A stretch of 64,000 bases of DNA from Rhipicephalus microplus (Eukaryota > Arthropoda > Arachnida > Ixodida > Ixodidae), in the NCBI RefSeq assembly GCF_043290135.1, contig NC_134702.1, forward strand, positions 84,487,317 through 84,551,316. The letters are read 5' to 3'. The notes under the pieces are model-generated. The model worked only from the letters and a program-made list of their open reading frames with translations, did not search any database and was not told the origin of the DNA. Below, piece after piece: positions 33,401 to 42,044 of this stretch (position 1 is the stretch's first letter; each line of letters starts with the position of its first letter). The position numbers and the translations under genes were made by a program.

Positions 33401-34020
33401 CTCGTCCATGTGACAGTACGGAGGGAGCGACTAAGCACCAGATCCGGACTGGTGTCTATACTGACACTGTTGCCTATGCGTGTAGGTGTCTGAAAGTTGT
33501 TGTGGACGGAGAGTTGGAGGTTCTGCATGAGCAGCCAAAGCCTGCGACCTCTATGTGTAGTTGTTTTGTATCCCCAGTCAGTATGTTGACTGTTGAGATC
33601 GCCGCCGATTAGCAAGGGATGTTTCCCCGCCAGTCGATGCAGCTCCCGGAAGAGGGAATCCAGCGAGGGCATCGGTTGGGATGGGGGGTGGTAAATGTTG
33701 GCAATAAATATGGAGGGGATGGTATGTGTGTGGTGGATAATTTCTGTTATTACACAGGGTGTGTCTGATGTGATGTAATGTGTCTTGTATGTGAGAGCGC
33801 GGTGCACAAGGGTAGACGCTCTGGGTGCGTTTGTGGTGTCAGAGTGTGTGGAGCTGTAACTAGGAAGTGTGGCCTGTGTGGCAGTATCTTGGAGAAGAAG
33901 GACTTGGGGCGTTGGGGAGAGAGTAGGAAGTTGAAGCTGCAGGGGCGCGCGCTTGCCCCGAAAGCCACGGCAGTTCCATGTTATGATATGAATGGAATTA
34001 TTATTGGCCCGCACTGCCAT
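30487..34020 (-). CDS. Element F ORF2: endonuclease, reverse transcriptase, RNase H (open, 1177 residues)
   Basis: Open from ATG 34020 to the stop at 30487. Endonuclease at about residues 10-240: TWNCRGF, LLLQDTATQ, GGDLNSQHTDWG and LGSDHYII. The QD is odd: elements A and B have QE there, the metal-binding Glu of this nuclease family, so Glu is replaced by Asp. Reverse transcriptase at about 440-720: VGTPQGSVLSP and LYADDISLW. RNase H at about 930-1060: VWVDAACV, EEAAIALA, LSDSKTAI, VPAHCGNPGNEAAN. A C-terminal CTLCPEPHASAIHILSHC cluster follows. ORF2 starts 20 nt before the ORF1 stop, in the +1 frame. It is the only complete ORF2 here, but 5' truncation leaves no promoter. Confidence 0.93.
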   Translation of the reverse strand: MAVRANNNSIHIITWNCRGFRGKRAPLQLQLPTLSPTPQVLLLQDTATQATLPSYSSTHSDTTNAPRASTLVHRALTYKTHYITSDTPCVITEIIHHTHTIPSIFIANIYHPPSQPMPSLDSLFRELHRLAGKHPLLIGGDLNSQHTDWGYKTTTHRGRRLWLLMQNLQLSVHNNFQTPTRIGNSVSIDTSPDLVLSRSLRTVTWTRTQHTLGSDHYIIRVTVPFKPPRHTYMTHKLIKWDALRAARTTRADNPITDINDWVESLQTDIQHHTQLIETTTDTPTLDNRLAYLWDAYHSLLERWKRGKHNRTLKKRLATLQSQIQIHSKELCRSNWGQVCDDIAGRLTTKRAWHLLRHPLDPSHTKTTTQHHVTRLIHAHMDNPNDLLDTLRDTYTSPGIPTSLPSYTGQPNAELDTDITEAEVRAALLTLRTKSAPGADLITNTTLRNLDDKSITRITEYFNQCWKEGTLPQSWRHAKVMFIPKPNKPLTLQNLRPISLTSCLGKLFEHVVLARLSQHMTDRDLYPHSMVGFHPHLSTQDAMLQITHDIFDPLIPGHTKAVLALDLSKAFDRVEHHAILTALSPLNVGTRTYTYIQAFLTARTAELQFGPLTHPTYTLKSVGTPQGSVLSPFLFNITLIPLARQLATVPHLKHTLYADDISLWSTHGSDGDIQDTIQTATNLTQNYAVSVGLTCSPEKSGLLCIRPKSRNSPSPPIVIELDGRSVPEVDTLRILGMHIQSDGKNTNTIRRLKQVAGAISHLIRRVSGRYRGMKEGDLCRLIHAFVLSRVLYCTPYLQLSRRDTETLDALIRRAYKVALHLPISTPTDRLLKLGLHNTIGELIDAHRQAQYLRLTQTDTGRHILHSLGIQIPANDPTLLPIPRPLHRELLITPLPRNMHPDHHDKRRRARAKTLHLCYGAEPDAVWVDAACVGDEAVAAVVDHNLSPIGTHTLPPDTSPEAAEEAAIALAIVNTEARYVLSDSKTAILNFARGRVHVPAFCILDSPAATPSRQVELIWVPAHCGNPGNEAANLLARGSLNRAPAASDLGFTKDRAHTFNELTQAYRAARQLYPPPHKSLSNRQATLWRQLQTHTLPSPLILSHYHPLFLTSACTLCPEPHASAIHILSHCPADPPPRALEHLKTWEDWETLLRSEDPVEQTMAADRAASVMDHHQMNA

Positions 34021-35060
34021 AATGGAGCGTAGGGGGATGTATGAGTGGTGTTAGACTCTCGTTAATAGAGGTGTGGGGATCCGTGGTGGCACGTTGTTTT
34101 GTGAGGGGAAAGGGGGTGGCAAGCGGAGGGAGCTGTGTGAGGCGTGTCTCTAGAAGGCAAACCATCCTCTGGAGAATAGTTTCTATGCATTGTTCTATCC
34201 GTGCCTCTAATTTTGTAGTTATGTCACTGATAAGGGCATTGAATTTACTTTCGATGCGACTTTCAAGTTCCTGGAGCTTCATGTCGAATTGGTCGGACAG
34301 ATATTTCAGCTTCGCGTTGATATCGATCGATCCGGAGGTGGGGGTTGGGGGATCAGTGCGTTGTTTTTTGGAGGGTGGAGGATGGGGAGGGATGTTAGCA
34401 TGCGTTTGAGTAGTGGGTGGTGAAGGTATGAGAGAAGGGGTGGGAGGGGTTAGTGAGCGCTGTGTTATAGCTTTAAGGCGGCTTACCTCCTCCCTCAGGG
34501 CCCGGAGCTCAGCATCGTTGTTGTGGTTCGGAGTCTGCTGGACGGGGGCTGGCGGCGATTTTTGTGCTCGATCGGCCCAGGTGAGGTCCTGCTTGGGTTT
34601 GAGGCTCCGGTCACGGGAGGCGGAGCGCGATGCATTGCGCGATGGCTTCTGAGGGGCTGGTTGTTTCTTCTCCTGGGATCTGGACTGGTGTCCGGCCGCT
34701 AGTTGGGTCGTGTGTGGCGGCCGGCGGGCGTAGCGGTACTTGCATTCAACGTTCCCGGTGTGGTGCCCGTCCCCGCAGACGATGAATTTCGGTGGGCAGG
34801 TTGGAGGCTCTGTTGGAACATGCTGATCGCCGCAATTATGACATCTTCCGCTTGCTGGGGCCGGACAAACGTCTTGGCGGTGCCCGATGCGGCGGAAGTT
34901 GTAGCACGCTTCCACTTTCGGTCGATGGGGGAAACATGTGTGGATGCCCGCCCAAAAGCGGATAGCTTTGGGCAGAGGGCCGGTGGCCAGGGTGATGAGG
35001 AGGGATCGCTTTTTCCCAAATGGTCGAGCATCAATTATTGGGAGGTCCGGGTTGTAGGGG
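34001..35060 (-). pseudogene. Element F ORF1, Gag-like, N-terminus missing
   Basis: The frame is open from the insertion junction at 35060 to the stop at 34001, so the protein's N-terminus was lost by 5' truncation; an internal ATG lies at 34915. The upstream part reads RSLLITLATGPLP and FWAGIHTCFPHRP. Knuckles follow: CYNFRRIGHRQDVC (second Cys is Phe), CHNCGDQHVPTEPPTC and a CGDGHHTGNVEC remnant. A basic Ser/Arg-rich stretch, a Pro-rich linker and a helical segment (LKYLSDQFDMKLQELESRIE) follow. Its role would be RNA binding. Confidence 0.88.
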
Positions 35061-35069
35061 ACGCGTGGA

Positions 35070-35393
35070 TGGTGTTGTGGACGGATCAGAGAGCAAGTCG
35101 ATCAGCGGGGTGATCCAATTATACTTTCGCTGTTCGGTAGCAAGGATGTCAACATCGATGGCAGATACAGCAATTGAGATTACTGAGCAGGGCACGTCGT
35201 CTTGAGGTAGAGGGAAGCGTGAGAGGGCATCGGCGTCAGCATGCTGGCGTCCGCTGCGGTACAGCACACGGATGTCGTAGGCTTGTAAGCGAAGAGCCCA
35301 ACGGGTGAGACGGCCTGAGGGATCCCTCAATGGTGAAAGCCAGCATAGTGCATGATGGTCGGTGACGACATCGAATGGACGACCATACAATTA
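35070..35393 (-). pseudogene. Gypsy RNase H, C-terminal part
   Basis: Continues the pol frame after an in-frame TAA at 35391-35393. It shows VVTDHHALCWL, LTRWALRLQAYD and HADADALSR, the usual end of the Ty3/Gypsy RNase H domain. Element F interrupts it at 35061-35069, just before the integrase. Confidence 0.88.
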
Positions 35394-37003
35394 AAATCGA
35401 AACTTTGTAAGAGCCCAGACGATCGCCAGGCACTCTTTCTCCGTGGCGGTGTAGTTTGTCTCGGCTCTCGTGAGCGTATGGCTTGCATATGCTACGACAT
35501 ATTCAGGGAATCCGGGTTTGCGCTGCGCCAGGACAGCGCTGAGGCCTACACCACTGGCGTCCGTGTGCACTTCCGTTGGGGCTGCAGGGTCGTAGTGGCG
35601 TAGAATGGGAGGCGACGTCAACAAATGGCGGAGCTTCGCGAACGCGTCGTCGCACTCGGATGACCACGAATTGAGGGGCCCGTTACTTCCAAGAAGCTTC
35701 GTCAGTGGTGATATGATCATGGCAAAGTTTCGTATGAAGCGTCGGAAGTATGAGCACAGGCCCACGAAACTACGCAGTTCTTTGACAGATGCAGGTTTGG
35801 GGAATTCGGCCACGGCCCAAAGGTTGACAGGATCAGGAAGAATGCCGTCTTTGAACACAACGTACCCCAGGATGGTGAGTTGCCGTGCTGCAAAGCGGCA
35901 CTTTTTCAGATTTAGTTGTAAGCCGGCATTACTCACACGTGCGAAAACTTCTTTGAGACGTTGGAGATGCGTGGAGAAATCCGGAGCGAGGACAATGACA
36001 TCGTCGAGGTAAAAGAAGCACGTGTACCATTTCAAGCTGCGCAGAACGGTGTCCATCGTGCGCTCAAAGGTCGCAGGTGCATTACATAGACCAAACGGCA
36101 TGACGTTGAACTCGTACAAGCCGTCTGCCGTGACAAAGGCAGTCTTTGGTCGAGCGTCGTCAGCCATGGGTACTTGCCAATAGCAGGAGCGCAGATCGAG
36201 AGAAGAAAAAAATCGGCTCCATGAAGGCTGTCAATCGCGTCATCGATGCGTGGCAGTGGATAAACATCCTTGCGAGTGATCTTATTGAGACGTCTGTAGT
36301 CCACACAGATCCGCACAGAACCGTCTTTCTTCGCAACAAGAACAACAGGAGACGCCCATGGACTGTCCGAGGGCCGAATAACGTCGCGTGGGAGCATATC
36401 GTCAACCTCATCATTAATTACCCGACGTTCAGCAGGCGACACGCGATATGGACGTTGCCGTAAAGGTGGATGGGCACCAGTGTCGATGCGATGCGTAACA
36501 ACGGACGCGCGACCGAGAGAACGTCGCCCGACATCGAAAGAAGAACGATATTCTTGCAATAGGTCCAGAAGCTGTGAACGCTGTACCACCGTAAGGTTGT
36601 CAGCGATGGAGGGGCCAAATACATCAGCAGACGACGGATGAGAAGTGGAAACAGCATTGATGGTACGCGACCTGGGACAGCACGTGTCATCGGGTACGTC
36701 CAGGACTTGTGCGTCGTCGACTGGTTCCACTCTGCCGAGAGATTCCCCTCGAAGCAAGGTAACAGTGTACGGGGACGGGTTGGTTACAAAAATAGCAGCG
36801 TTGCTCTGGTTGACCGGCATGGTCGCGAAAGGTACTAGCAACCCTTTCCTGCTACAAGCGCGATCGAATGGCGAAACGAGTGCAATTGTGTCGGAGAGAT
36901 CAGCGCAGTAGACAGACACAGCCGTCGTTGAGTTTGGAGGAACTGTTGTACCGTATTTCGTTAGAATCTTGCTCAGTGTTGAGGGACTGTCTTCTGGTGT
37001 CAT
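35391..37003 (-). pseudogene. Gypsy reverse transcriptase and RNase H N-terminus (frameshifted)
   Basis: The upstream frame (37003-about 36205) carries [29 protein letters not shown] and [13 protein letters not shown]. The downstream frame (36167-35391) carries [17 protein letters not shown], the catalytic [33 protein letters not shown], and the start of RNase H ([35 protein letters not shown]). A frameshift near 36205 at an A/T run separates them. This is a standard Ty3/Gypsy polymerase. It is inactive as it stands. Confidence 0.92.
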
Positions 37004-37728
37004 ATGCGAGAAGGGTGAGAGTTAGATTTCGGCGCGGCACAATGGATGACGGCGTCATGGCGGGACAGAAAGTCCCATCCCAGGATGACGTCATGAGAGC
37101 ATGCCGGAATGATGAACTGGGCGACATACAGAGCGTCCTGAATGACGACGCGAGCTGTACATCTTGCTGTAGGATGAATACGATGCAAACTTGCAGTACG
37201 GAGGGACAACCCAGAAAGTGGCGTCGTCACGACTGAAAATAGCGCTAAGAAAACGGGGACACAAGACGAGGACACACGGCACAGGCGCTAACTTCCAACA
37301 TAATGTTTATTACCACCGCACGCTCGCCTATATCACCAAGAAAAATAACATCACATGACATGAATGATGCGCACAAAAAATTAATTTACAAAATTTTTTG
37401 TTGATATAGGCGAGCGTGCGGTGGTAATAAACATTATGTTGGAAGTTAGCGCCTGTGCCGTGTGTCCTCGTCTTGTGTCCCCGTTTTCTTAGCGCTATTT
37501 TCAGTCGTCACAACGCACCAACAAGCCCAAATTTCGACAGTGTTGGCGTCGTCACTTTTTGAAGTAAGTGGCAGAGTTTTTTGTCCATAACTGATATGGT
37601 AGCTTCAGTGTCAATAAGAGCCGATGCACAAACACCGTCCACAAGCACGTCAATGACATTCGAGGGGCTACTCTGAGGGCTTTCACATTGCGATAGCGTC
37701 GCAGCCCTTGCCTCGGGGACTGCGACGA
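37000..37728 (-). pseudogene. Gypsy protease (interrupted by hairpin insert)
   Basis: An aspartic protease would process the polyprotein. The active-site region reads ALIDTEATISVMD, where the usual Asp-Thr/Ser-Gly has Glu in place of Gly. The downstream flap and the ILGWDFLSRHDAVI block are on the other side of the insert at 37231-37543. The frame continues across the insert when one of the 12-bp duplications is discounted. A frameshift near 37010 separates protease from reverse transcriptase. Confidence 0.82.
37231..37543 (+). mobile_element. Hairpin element, copy 3, perfect 105-bp arms and 12-bp TSD
   Basis: Arms 37231-37335 and 37402-37506 are exact reverse complements over 105 bases, starting GACTGAAAATAGCGCTAAG. 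The loop is 66 bases (37336-37401). A 37-base tail (37507-37543) occurs on one side only and contains ACCAACAAGCCC. Perfect 12-bp direct repeats TGGCGTCGTCAC flank it at 37219-37230 and 37544-37555. It has no coding capacity. It lies in the Gypsy protease. Confidence 0.93.
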
Positions 37729-39031
37729 CTAGTTTTTCCGCTCGTGAGCAGCTGAACTTGGCCGCATGGGGGACGGGGAACGACGTCGTGGAGACGGTGA
37801 CCTACGAGAAGATGAAGCTAGGCGAGTTGGCGTTGGCATAGACGGCGTTTCGTCGTGATAGGTACGCCTGATCTGGCCAGCAACAGGCGACGAGATATGG
37901 GGCATCTGCACGCGAGTGAAATAACGTGCTACGTGGCCGGCGTAAGCGCAGGCAAAGCAAATGGGCCGGTTGTCGGGTGTGCGCCATCAGTTCGCCGGGG
38001 TAGGTCTTGTCCATGACACAAGAGCCGATGGACGGAACGGTGGCTGGAAAGGCTGCAGGTGGGGCTGGAGCTGAGTCTGAGAGGTCACGTCAACATACGT
38101 AGCCGGCATACCCGCTGCAAAGGACGGAGGACGAGCGGCAGCTTCGGCGTAGGTCAGAAGGGCGGGTGCTGGAACGACTTGGGGCGGCCTGGCGATCACT
38201 TGCGCGTAACTCAGGGGCGCAAGAGCCGGAGGCTGTGGGGGCTGATACGCAGACATTACCTCCGCTATTTCCTGTTCAATCGCTCGACGGATGGGAGGGA
38301 GAAGGGTAGTAGCCGATTGTTGAACAGCTGGTTGGTGGGCAAAGGGCAGGAGCGAGAACTGACGCACGAATTCCTCACGGATGAAGGACTTTAGGTCTGC
38401 CATCAACGCCACTTGGTCACAACTGGCCTCCAAGCCAGCAAGTGTTGCAGCTCGTGGTGGGGAGCGTCGGGTCATCGAACGCTGCTGGCGGAGCTCCTTG
38501 TAGCTCTGGCACAGTGTGATGACCTCAGCCACTGTGCCGGGGTTTTTGGCAAGCAGCATCGTGAAGGCATCATCGTCAGTGCCATTCATGACGTTCCGGA
38601 TCTTGTTTGATTCGGACATGCTGTCGTTGGATTTCTTGCACAGGTTCAGGACATCTTCAAGGTAACTGGCTAATGATTCACCGGCCTGCTGAGCGCGTTC
38701 GCGTAAACGCTGCTCGGCTTGCAGCTTACGAAACGGCAGGGCGGCCAAAAACGTTGGTGATAGTGGTCTTGAAATCGAACCAGGTTGCGAAATCGGATGC
38801 GTGGTTGTTATACCACACGCCGGCCCCACCCGCGAGGTAGAAAACCAGGTTGCCGAGTTTACCTGCCTCGTCCCAATGATTGGGGACGCTGACGCGTTCG
38901 TACATGGCGAGCCAGTTTTCGACGTCGGTGCCGTCCGCGCCGGTGAAGACAGGAGGGGCGCGGATGCGGGGGACACCGGAACATGGCGTCGGCGCAGGAG
39001 GAAGCGTTTGCTGAGCGGCGTCTTGGTGCAT
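37729..39031 (-). pseudogene. Gypsy gag (broken)
   Basis: The start at 39031 reads MHQDAAQQTLPP, followed by PPVFTGADGTDVENWLAMYE and LVFYLAGGAGVWYNN, the retrotransposon gag signature region. A frameshift near 38735 leads to the second frame (RAQQAGESLASYLEDVLNLC; VAEVITLCQSY). An in-frame TGA at 37987-37989 precedes a zinc knuckle CFACAYAGHVARYF in which the last Cys is Phe, then an RRSPSPRRRSPSP tail. Gag would form the particle and bind RNA. Confidence 0.85.
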
Positions 39032-39094
39032 GGTAGAAGGCACAGTACGTGATCTAAGCTCCAAGGGCTTCAAATGCGAACCGAAGGTGTTTGA

Positions 39095-39118
39095 AGGGCA
39101 CAGCACTCTCCACCAAAT
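39095..39118 (-). other. Candidate Gypsy primer-binding site
   Basis: Directly downstream of the 5' LTR on the minus strand, after a 2-3 base gap, lies TGGTGGAGAGTGCTGTGCC. A tRNA-primed element has TGG at this position, pairing with the CCA end of a tRNA. The tRNA was not identified. Confidence 0.5.
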
Positions 39119-39271
39119 TGTTAAGGCGTTTATTAGCCGGCACACAGCGAGCATTCACAATGGCGACAGTAACGGCTACGGCTCACAGCGCGAGCGGCAT
39201 CCCTTTTGGGTAGAACCACTAGAAGGCACCTGAGAGTTCCACCAATTCCAGTGTTCGGAAGCTTCTCTACA
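39119..39271 (-). repeat. Gypsy 5' LTR
   Basis: 153 bp with TG...CA ends on the minus strand, the partner of 29006-29163. The next bases outside (ATTTAACC) do not match those outside the other LTR (TACAG), so no TSD is preserved. Confidence 0.83.
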
Positions 39272-39292
39272 ATTTAACCAGCTGTTTGCACT

Positions 39293-39510
39293 TGCGCTAC
39301 GATGACAAGACCATGAGTATTCGCAACAGCAGAAGCGATAAGCTGGTAGGAAGCACTAATGCGGCGAGGTAACCCTGGACACTGCTACATAAAGCATCTT
39401 CAGCGCATGGCACCTAACTACAATTGACGTTAACCTGACGTGACGTTAACGCAACGTGACGGCTGTATCATAGGAGTACATATGCAATGTTTATAAAATT
39501 GGATAGCCAG
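39293..39510 (+). repeat. Dispersed noncoding repeat, copy 2
   Basis: Contains CTACGATGACAAGACC, ACAGCAGAAGCGATAAGCTG, GACGGCTGTATCAT and AGTACATATGCAATGTTTATAAAATT (blocks given separately), matching 26375-26590 and 52744-52970. It sits directly outside the Gypsy 5' LTR, so the Gypsy element may have inserted into it. Confidence 0.75.
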
Positions 39511-39717
39511 CAGGATAGTAAATCACCTGTGGCACATACCGTGGGTATGTGCCACTGTCTGGCGGGAAGTGTTTGTCAATGTACGAGATGTGCATGTGAC
39601 ATTATCCATGTCATGGCCAGCACCTCATATTCGCCAAACTATGTTACCCTACCATACTGATTTTGGTTCACTCCAAGCTAATGGGGTGATCCTGAGAGCA
39701 ATCAGACGTAAACGGCT

Positions 39718-39799
39718 AGATAGATAAATAAATACGCAGATAGACGCCAAAAGTTCTTGCAGTACACAAAGAAATGCTTCGCATTTAATACACGCTCCA
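39718..39799 (+). repeat. Decayed GATA-tailed repeat flank
   Basis: Starts TAGATAGATAAATAAATACG and ends GAAATGCTTCGCATTTAATA, which parallels the order at 1-190: tetranucleotide tract, CGC...AAAGT, and a TTCGCATTTAATA end. It is much decayed. Confidence 0.5.
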
Positions 39800-40068
39800 C
39801 CTCCAGTACAGCAGCCCGGCTGTCATTCATCTGTACAACAAAATAATTGGCAACTTCCGTTCTAACCATAAGCACTCTTTTGCTGGTAACGCAAGTACTC
39901 ATATTACAAATAATAAGTTCGTCATGCCTTGCCATGGTGTGATGATTGGCAGAGGAGTGAAGCCGGAATTGTTTAGGACATTTGCCAAGAAGAGTGCTTA
40001 TGGTTAGAACGGAAATTGACATTGTTTTGTTGCACAGATGAATGACAGCCGGGCTGCTGTACTGGAGG
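39800..40068. repeat. Foldback repeat with about 80-bp arms
   Basis: Left arm 39800-39879 and right arm 39990-40068 are inverted copies with about five differences, sharing CCTCCAGTACAGCAGCCCGG and TTCCGTTCTAACCATAAGC. A loop of about 110 bases lies between. No TSD, tail or ORF is seen, and the sequence differs from the hairpin family at 37231. Confidence 0.85.
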
Positions 40069-40177
40069 CGAAGCAAGTAAAATTTTCGGACTGAAAACTA
40101 GCAAAATAAACTCGTGCCTCTACGCATAAGTCGTATGTCTATAAAAAGAGAAGCCTACTTGACATCACGTAAATAAC

Positions 40178-40402
40178 CGATTGCCATGTGAGACAGCTTT
40201 CAGCTCTCTCATAGTAGAGTACCAAGTACTGTAATTGTGAACTACTTTTTCTAACCACACGCTGTTGTGCTCTTACCTCACGCCGTAATTTTTGTCAACA
40301 GGTCCTCATCAAGTGTGACGCCCATGTTCCGGCTTTATGTTCTCCCACAGTAGAGTAACAAGTTCTCAAAATTGTTAACCACTTTTTCTAAACAATTAAC
40401 TC
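40178..40402 (+). repeat. Two copies of the 100-bp dispersed repeat
   Basis: Blocks with CATAGTAGAGTACCAAGTACT (40208-40228, one base longer than quoted elsewhere) and CACAGTAGAGTAACAAGTTC (40345 on) each precede a TTGT(T/G)AAC...ACTTTTTCTAA block. Both match 9203-9300. No function is evident. Confidence 0.6.
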
Positions 40403-40519
40403 CCCTTCAGCATTTAATGCCTAATGCACATCTTAGCAGGGGCCCACAATGAGTAACACTTCCCTCATTTTATGCAACTGCTGTCGCATTTTATCGCCAT
40501 GTCCAGTCAACCTGTCCCG

Positions 40520-41100
40520 GGGTAGATGTGTTGAACCATCCTATTGTTGACACAACAGCCGCTTCGTGGCTCTCGTTAGTTAGTCCGGCCGGCCGTACTT
40601 GCTCTAGTCGTGTGTCTTGGAACGTGCTAATGGCATCATTTCTGCCTAGCCACCTCCTGGACTTCGTATGGCGGCCTATCTTTGACCGCTTCGTAAGGTG
40701 GAAATTGGTCCAATCAGCAACATACCCGAACTGCTCCCTACGGGAAACAAATCAGAATGTTCTAAAGCAATGAGTTATTGCTCTTTTTTTCTGGAGGGTC
40801 ATGCATGCTGGTTTTCGCAGTCTGGGAGTAAACCGCTTCCTTTCATCTATGTAGGCGTTCTTCTCGAGGCCGCTTCACCTGCCTTCTCATTGTTGCTGGC
40901 ACTTACTGTACTTGGCACTATTGCTGCGAGGTGGTTCCAGCGGGCCGTCGCCATCGCACACTCTTTCCGATCTTGGAGCGACTGTACATAGAACTGCTAT
41001 ATGTGCTCTGTCACAAGAACTTTTCTTTCTCGGTGAGAAGGGATTCCTTCGCCAGTGGTCCTGCCCCTTTGTATTCGTCTGTGAGAGACGTACAAAACTT
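40520..41100 (+). pseudogene. zf-RVT-like remnant of a non-LTR ORF2
   Basis: The plus-strand reading has VSWNVLMASFLPSHLLDFVW, then WKLVQSATYPNCSL. After a stop the damaged continuation includes LERLYIELLYVLCHKNF in another frame. A W-x-hydrophobic pattern followed by a Pro-Asn-Cys-x-Leu-Cys-type site resembles the zinc-binding domain at the C-terminus of some non-LTR reverse transcriptases. The second Cys is Arg here. No polymerase motif remains. The assignment is pattern-based. Confidence 0.4.
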
Positions 41101-42044
41101 GTCTTTCGGCCTGCCTCGTTTTCGTAGGCTGTTGTCTGTTCAGTACCGGCAGAAATGTCACGCAAATACACAAAATGTACTTTTAATAACACAAGCTTGC
41201 GGGGCGCGAAATTTTCGATAAAGATAAATTCCCGTTTTGTCCGGGAATGTAATTTCGAAATAAATGTTCCATACAGCACTTGGCAGTCCGACGTATACAG
41301 TCACCAGCTTGATTACTAGCATTAAGCACTGATATAGCCTGAATTAGCATTTGTTATGGATCCAGCGTCCCGCAAATTTTAGCTGTTGATAGAGAATATT
41401 CACGTGTTTTATTTGTGTTTTTGTTTAGAATTTATTGTACATATGTATAAATATATTTTTGTAACAGATACCTTTGTGCCTGTGCATCTTCTCTTTTGTT
41501 CAGCTGTTCTGTTGAAAGGTTATTTATGTCCATACTCTGTGAGAATAAATTTCCCTAACATATTCATCCGAATTTTGCGTGGGTGCGACCATCAGCGCTG
41601 TGGGTGGAGCTTACATTTATTCTTAGGCTGTAACCAACAATAGGTCCTAAGGTCCATGATGTCAACGTCGAAGCCACCGAATGTATAATATAAAGAGTTT
41701 GTGCTTCTGAATGTCTTATATATTGTTTTATCACGATTATGATTGATATTAGTATGTGCCTAAACCTCTTTTAATTTCACATTTTCCCGCTACTAGACGA
41801 ACCCAAATATTTAATATGGTTACCGGCAAACACAGAGCTTAATATATCTAGTCTGAAAGAGATGGTCCACAAAGTAACGAGATAATCAATTTGTAGCGCT
41901 ACATGAACGGGCCCCTCGGCCAATATTCCTGGCATCACCGACGTAACGCTCAAAGATTTGCTTGCATTCTGCGCAGAGCGCGCTACAGACAGGCAAGGCG
42001 CGCCTTCCCCGCGCCCCACTCAATTTGAGGCAGAAAACAAGTGG
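41101..42044. other. No recognisable feature
   Basis: AT-rich noncoding sequence. Nothing is supported. Confidence 0.45.

Larger units (their letters stand above)
30409..35060 (-). mobile_element. Non-LTR retrotransposon F, 5'-truncated, young
   Basis: A 4,652-bp insertion in the Gypsy pol region flanked by perfect 9-bp TSDs ACGCGTGGA (30400-30408 and 35061-35069). On the minus strand it begins within ORF1 at 35060 (5' truncation), carries an entire ORF2, has AATAAA at 30430-30425 and ends with a CTCCTCCTC tail. It is in the same orientation as the Gypsy element. An undamaged ORF2 inside a damaged host element shows it is the later arrival. It resembles element A in layout and motifs. Confidence 0.95.
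29006..39271 (-). mobile_element. Ty3/Gypsy LTR retrotransposon (decayed, with two insertions)
   Basis: Order on the minus strand: LTR (39271-39119), gag, protease, reverse transcriptase, RNase H, integrase, LTR (29163-29006). That is Ty3/Gypsy order. Without element F and the hairpin insert it is about 5.3 kb. Stops and frameshifts occur in every domain, the LTRs have diverged to roughly three-quarters identity by eye, and no TSD is visible, so it is an old copy. No envelope-like frame is seen between integrase and the 3' LTR. Confidence 0.93.

Noticed and set aside
29006..39271. An env-bearing retrovirus
   Set aside because: No envelope-like frame occurs between integrase and the 3' LTR; gag-pol order and size fit a Ty3/Gypsy retrotransposon.
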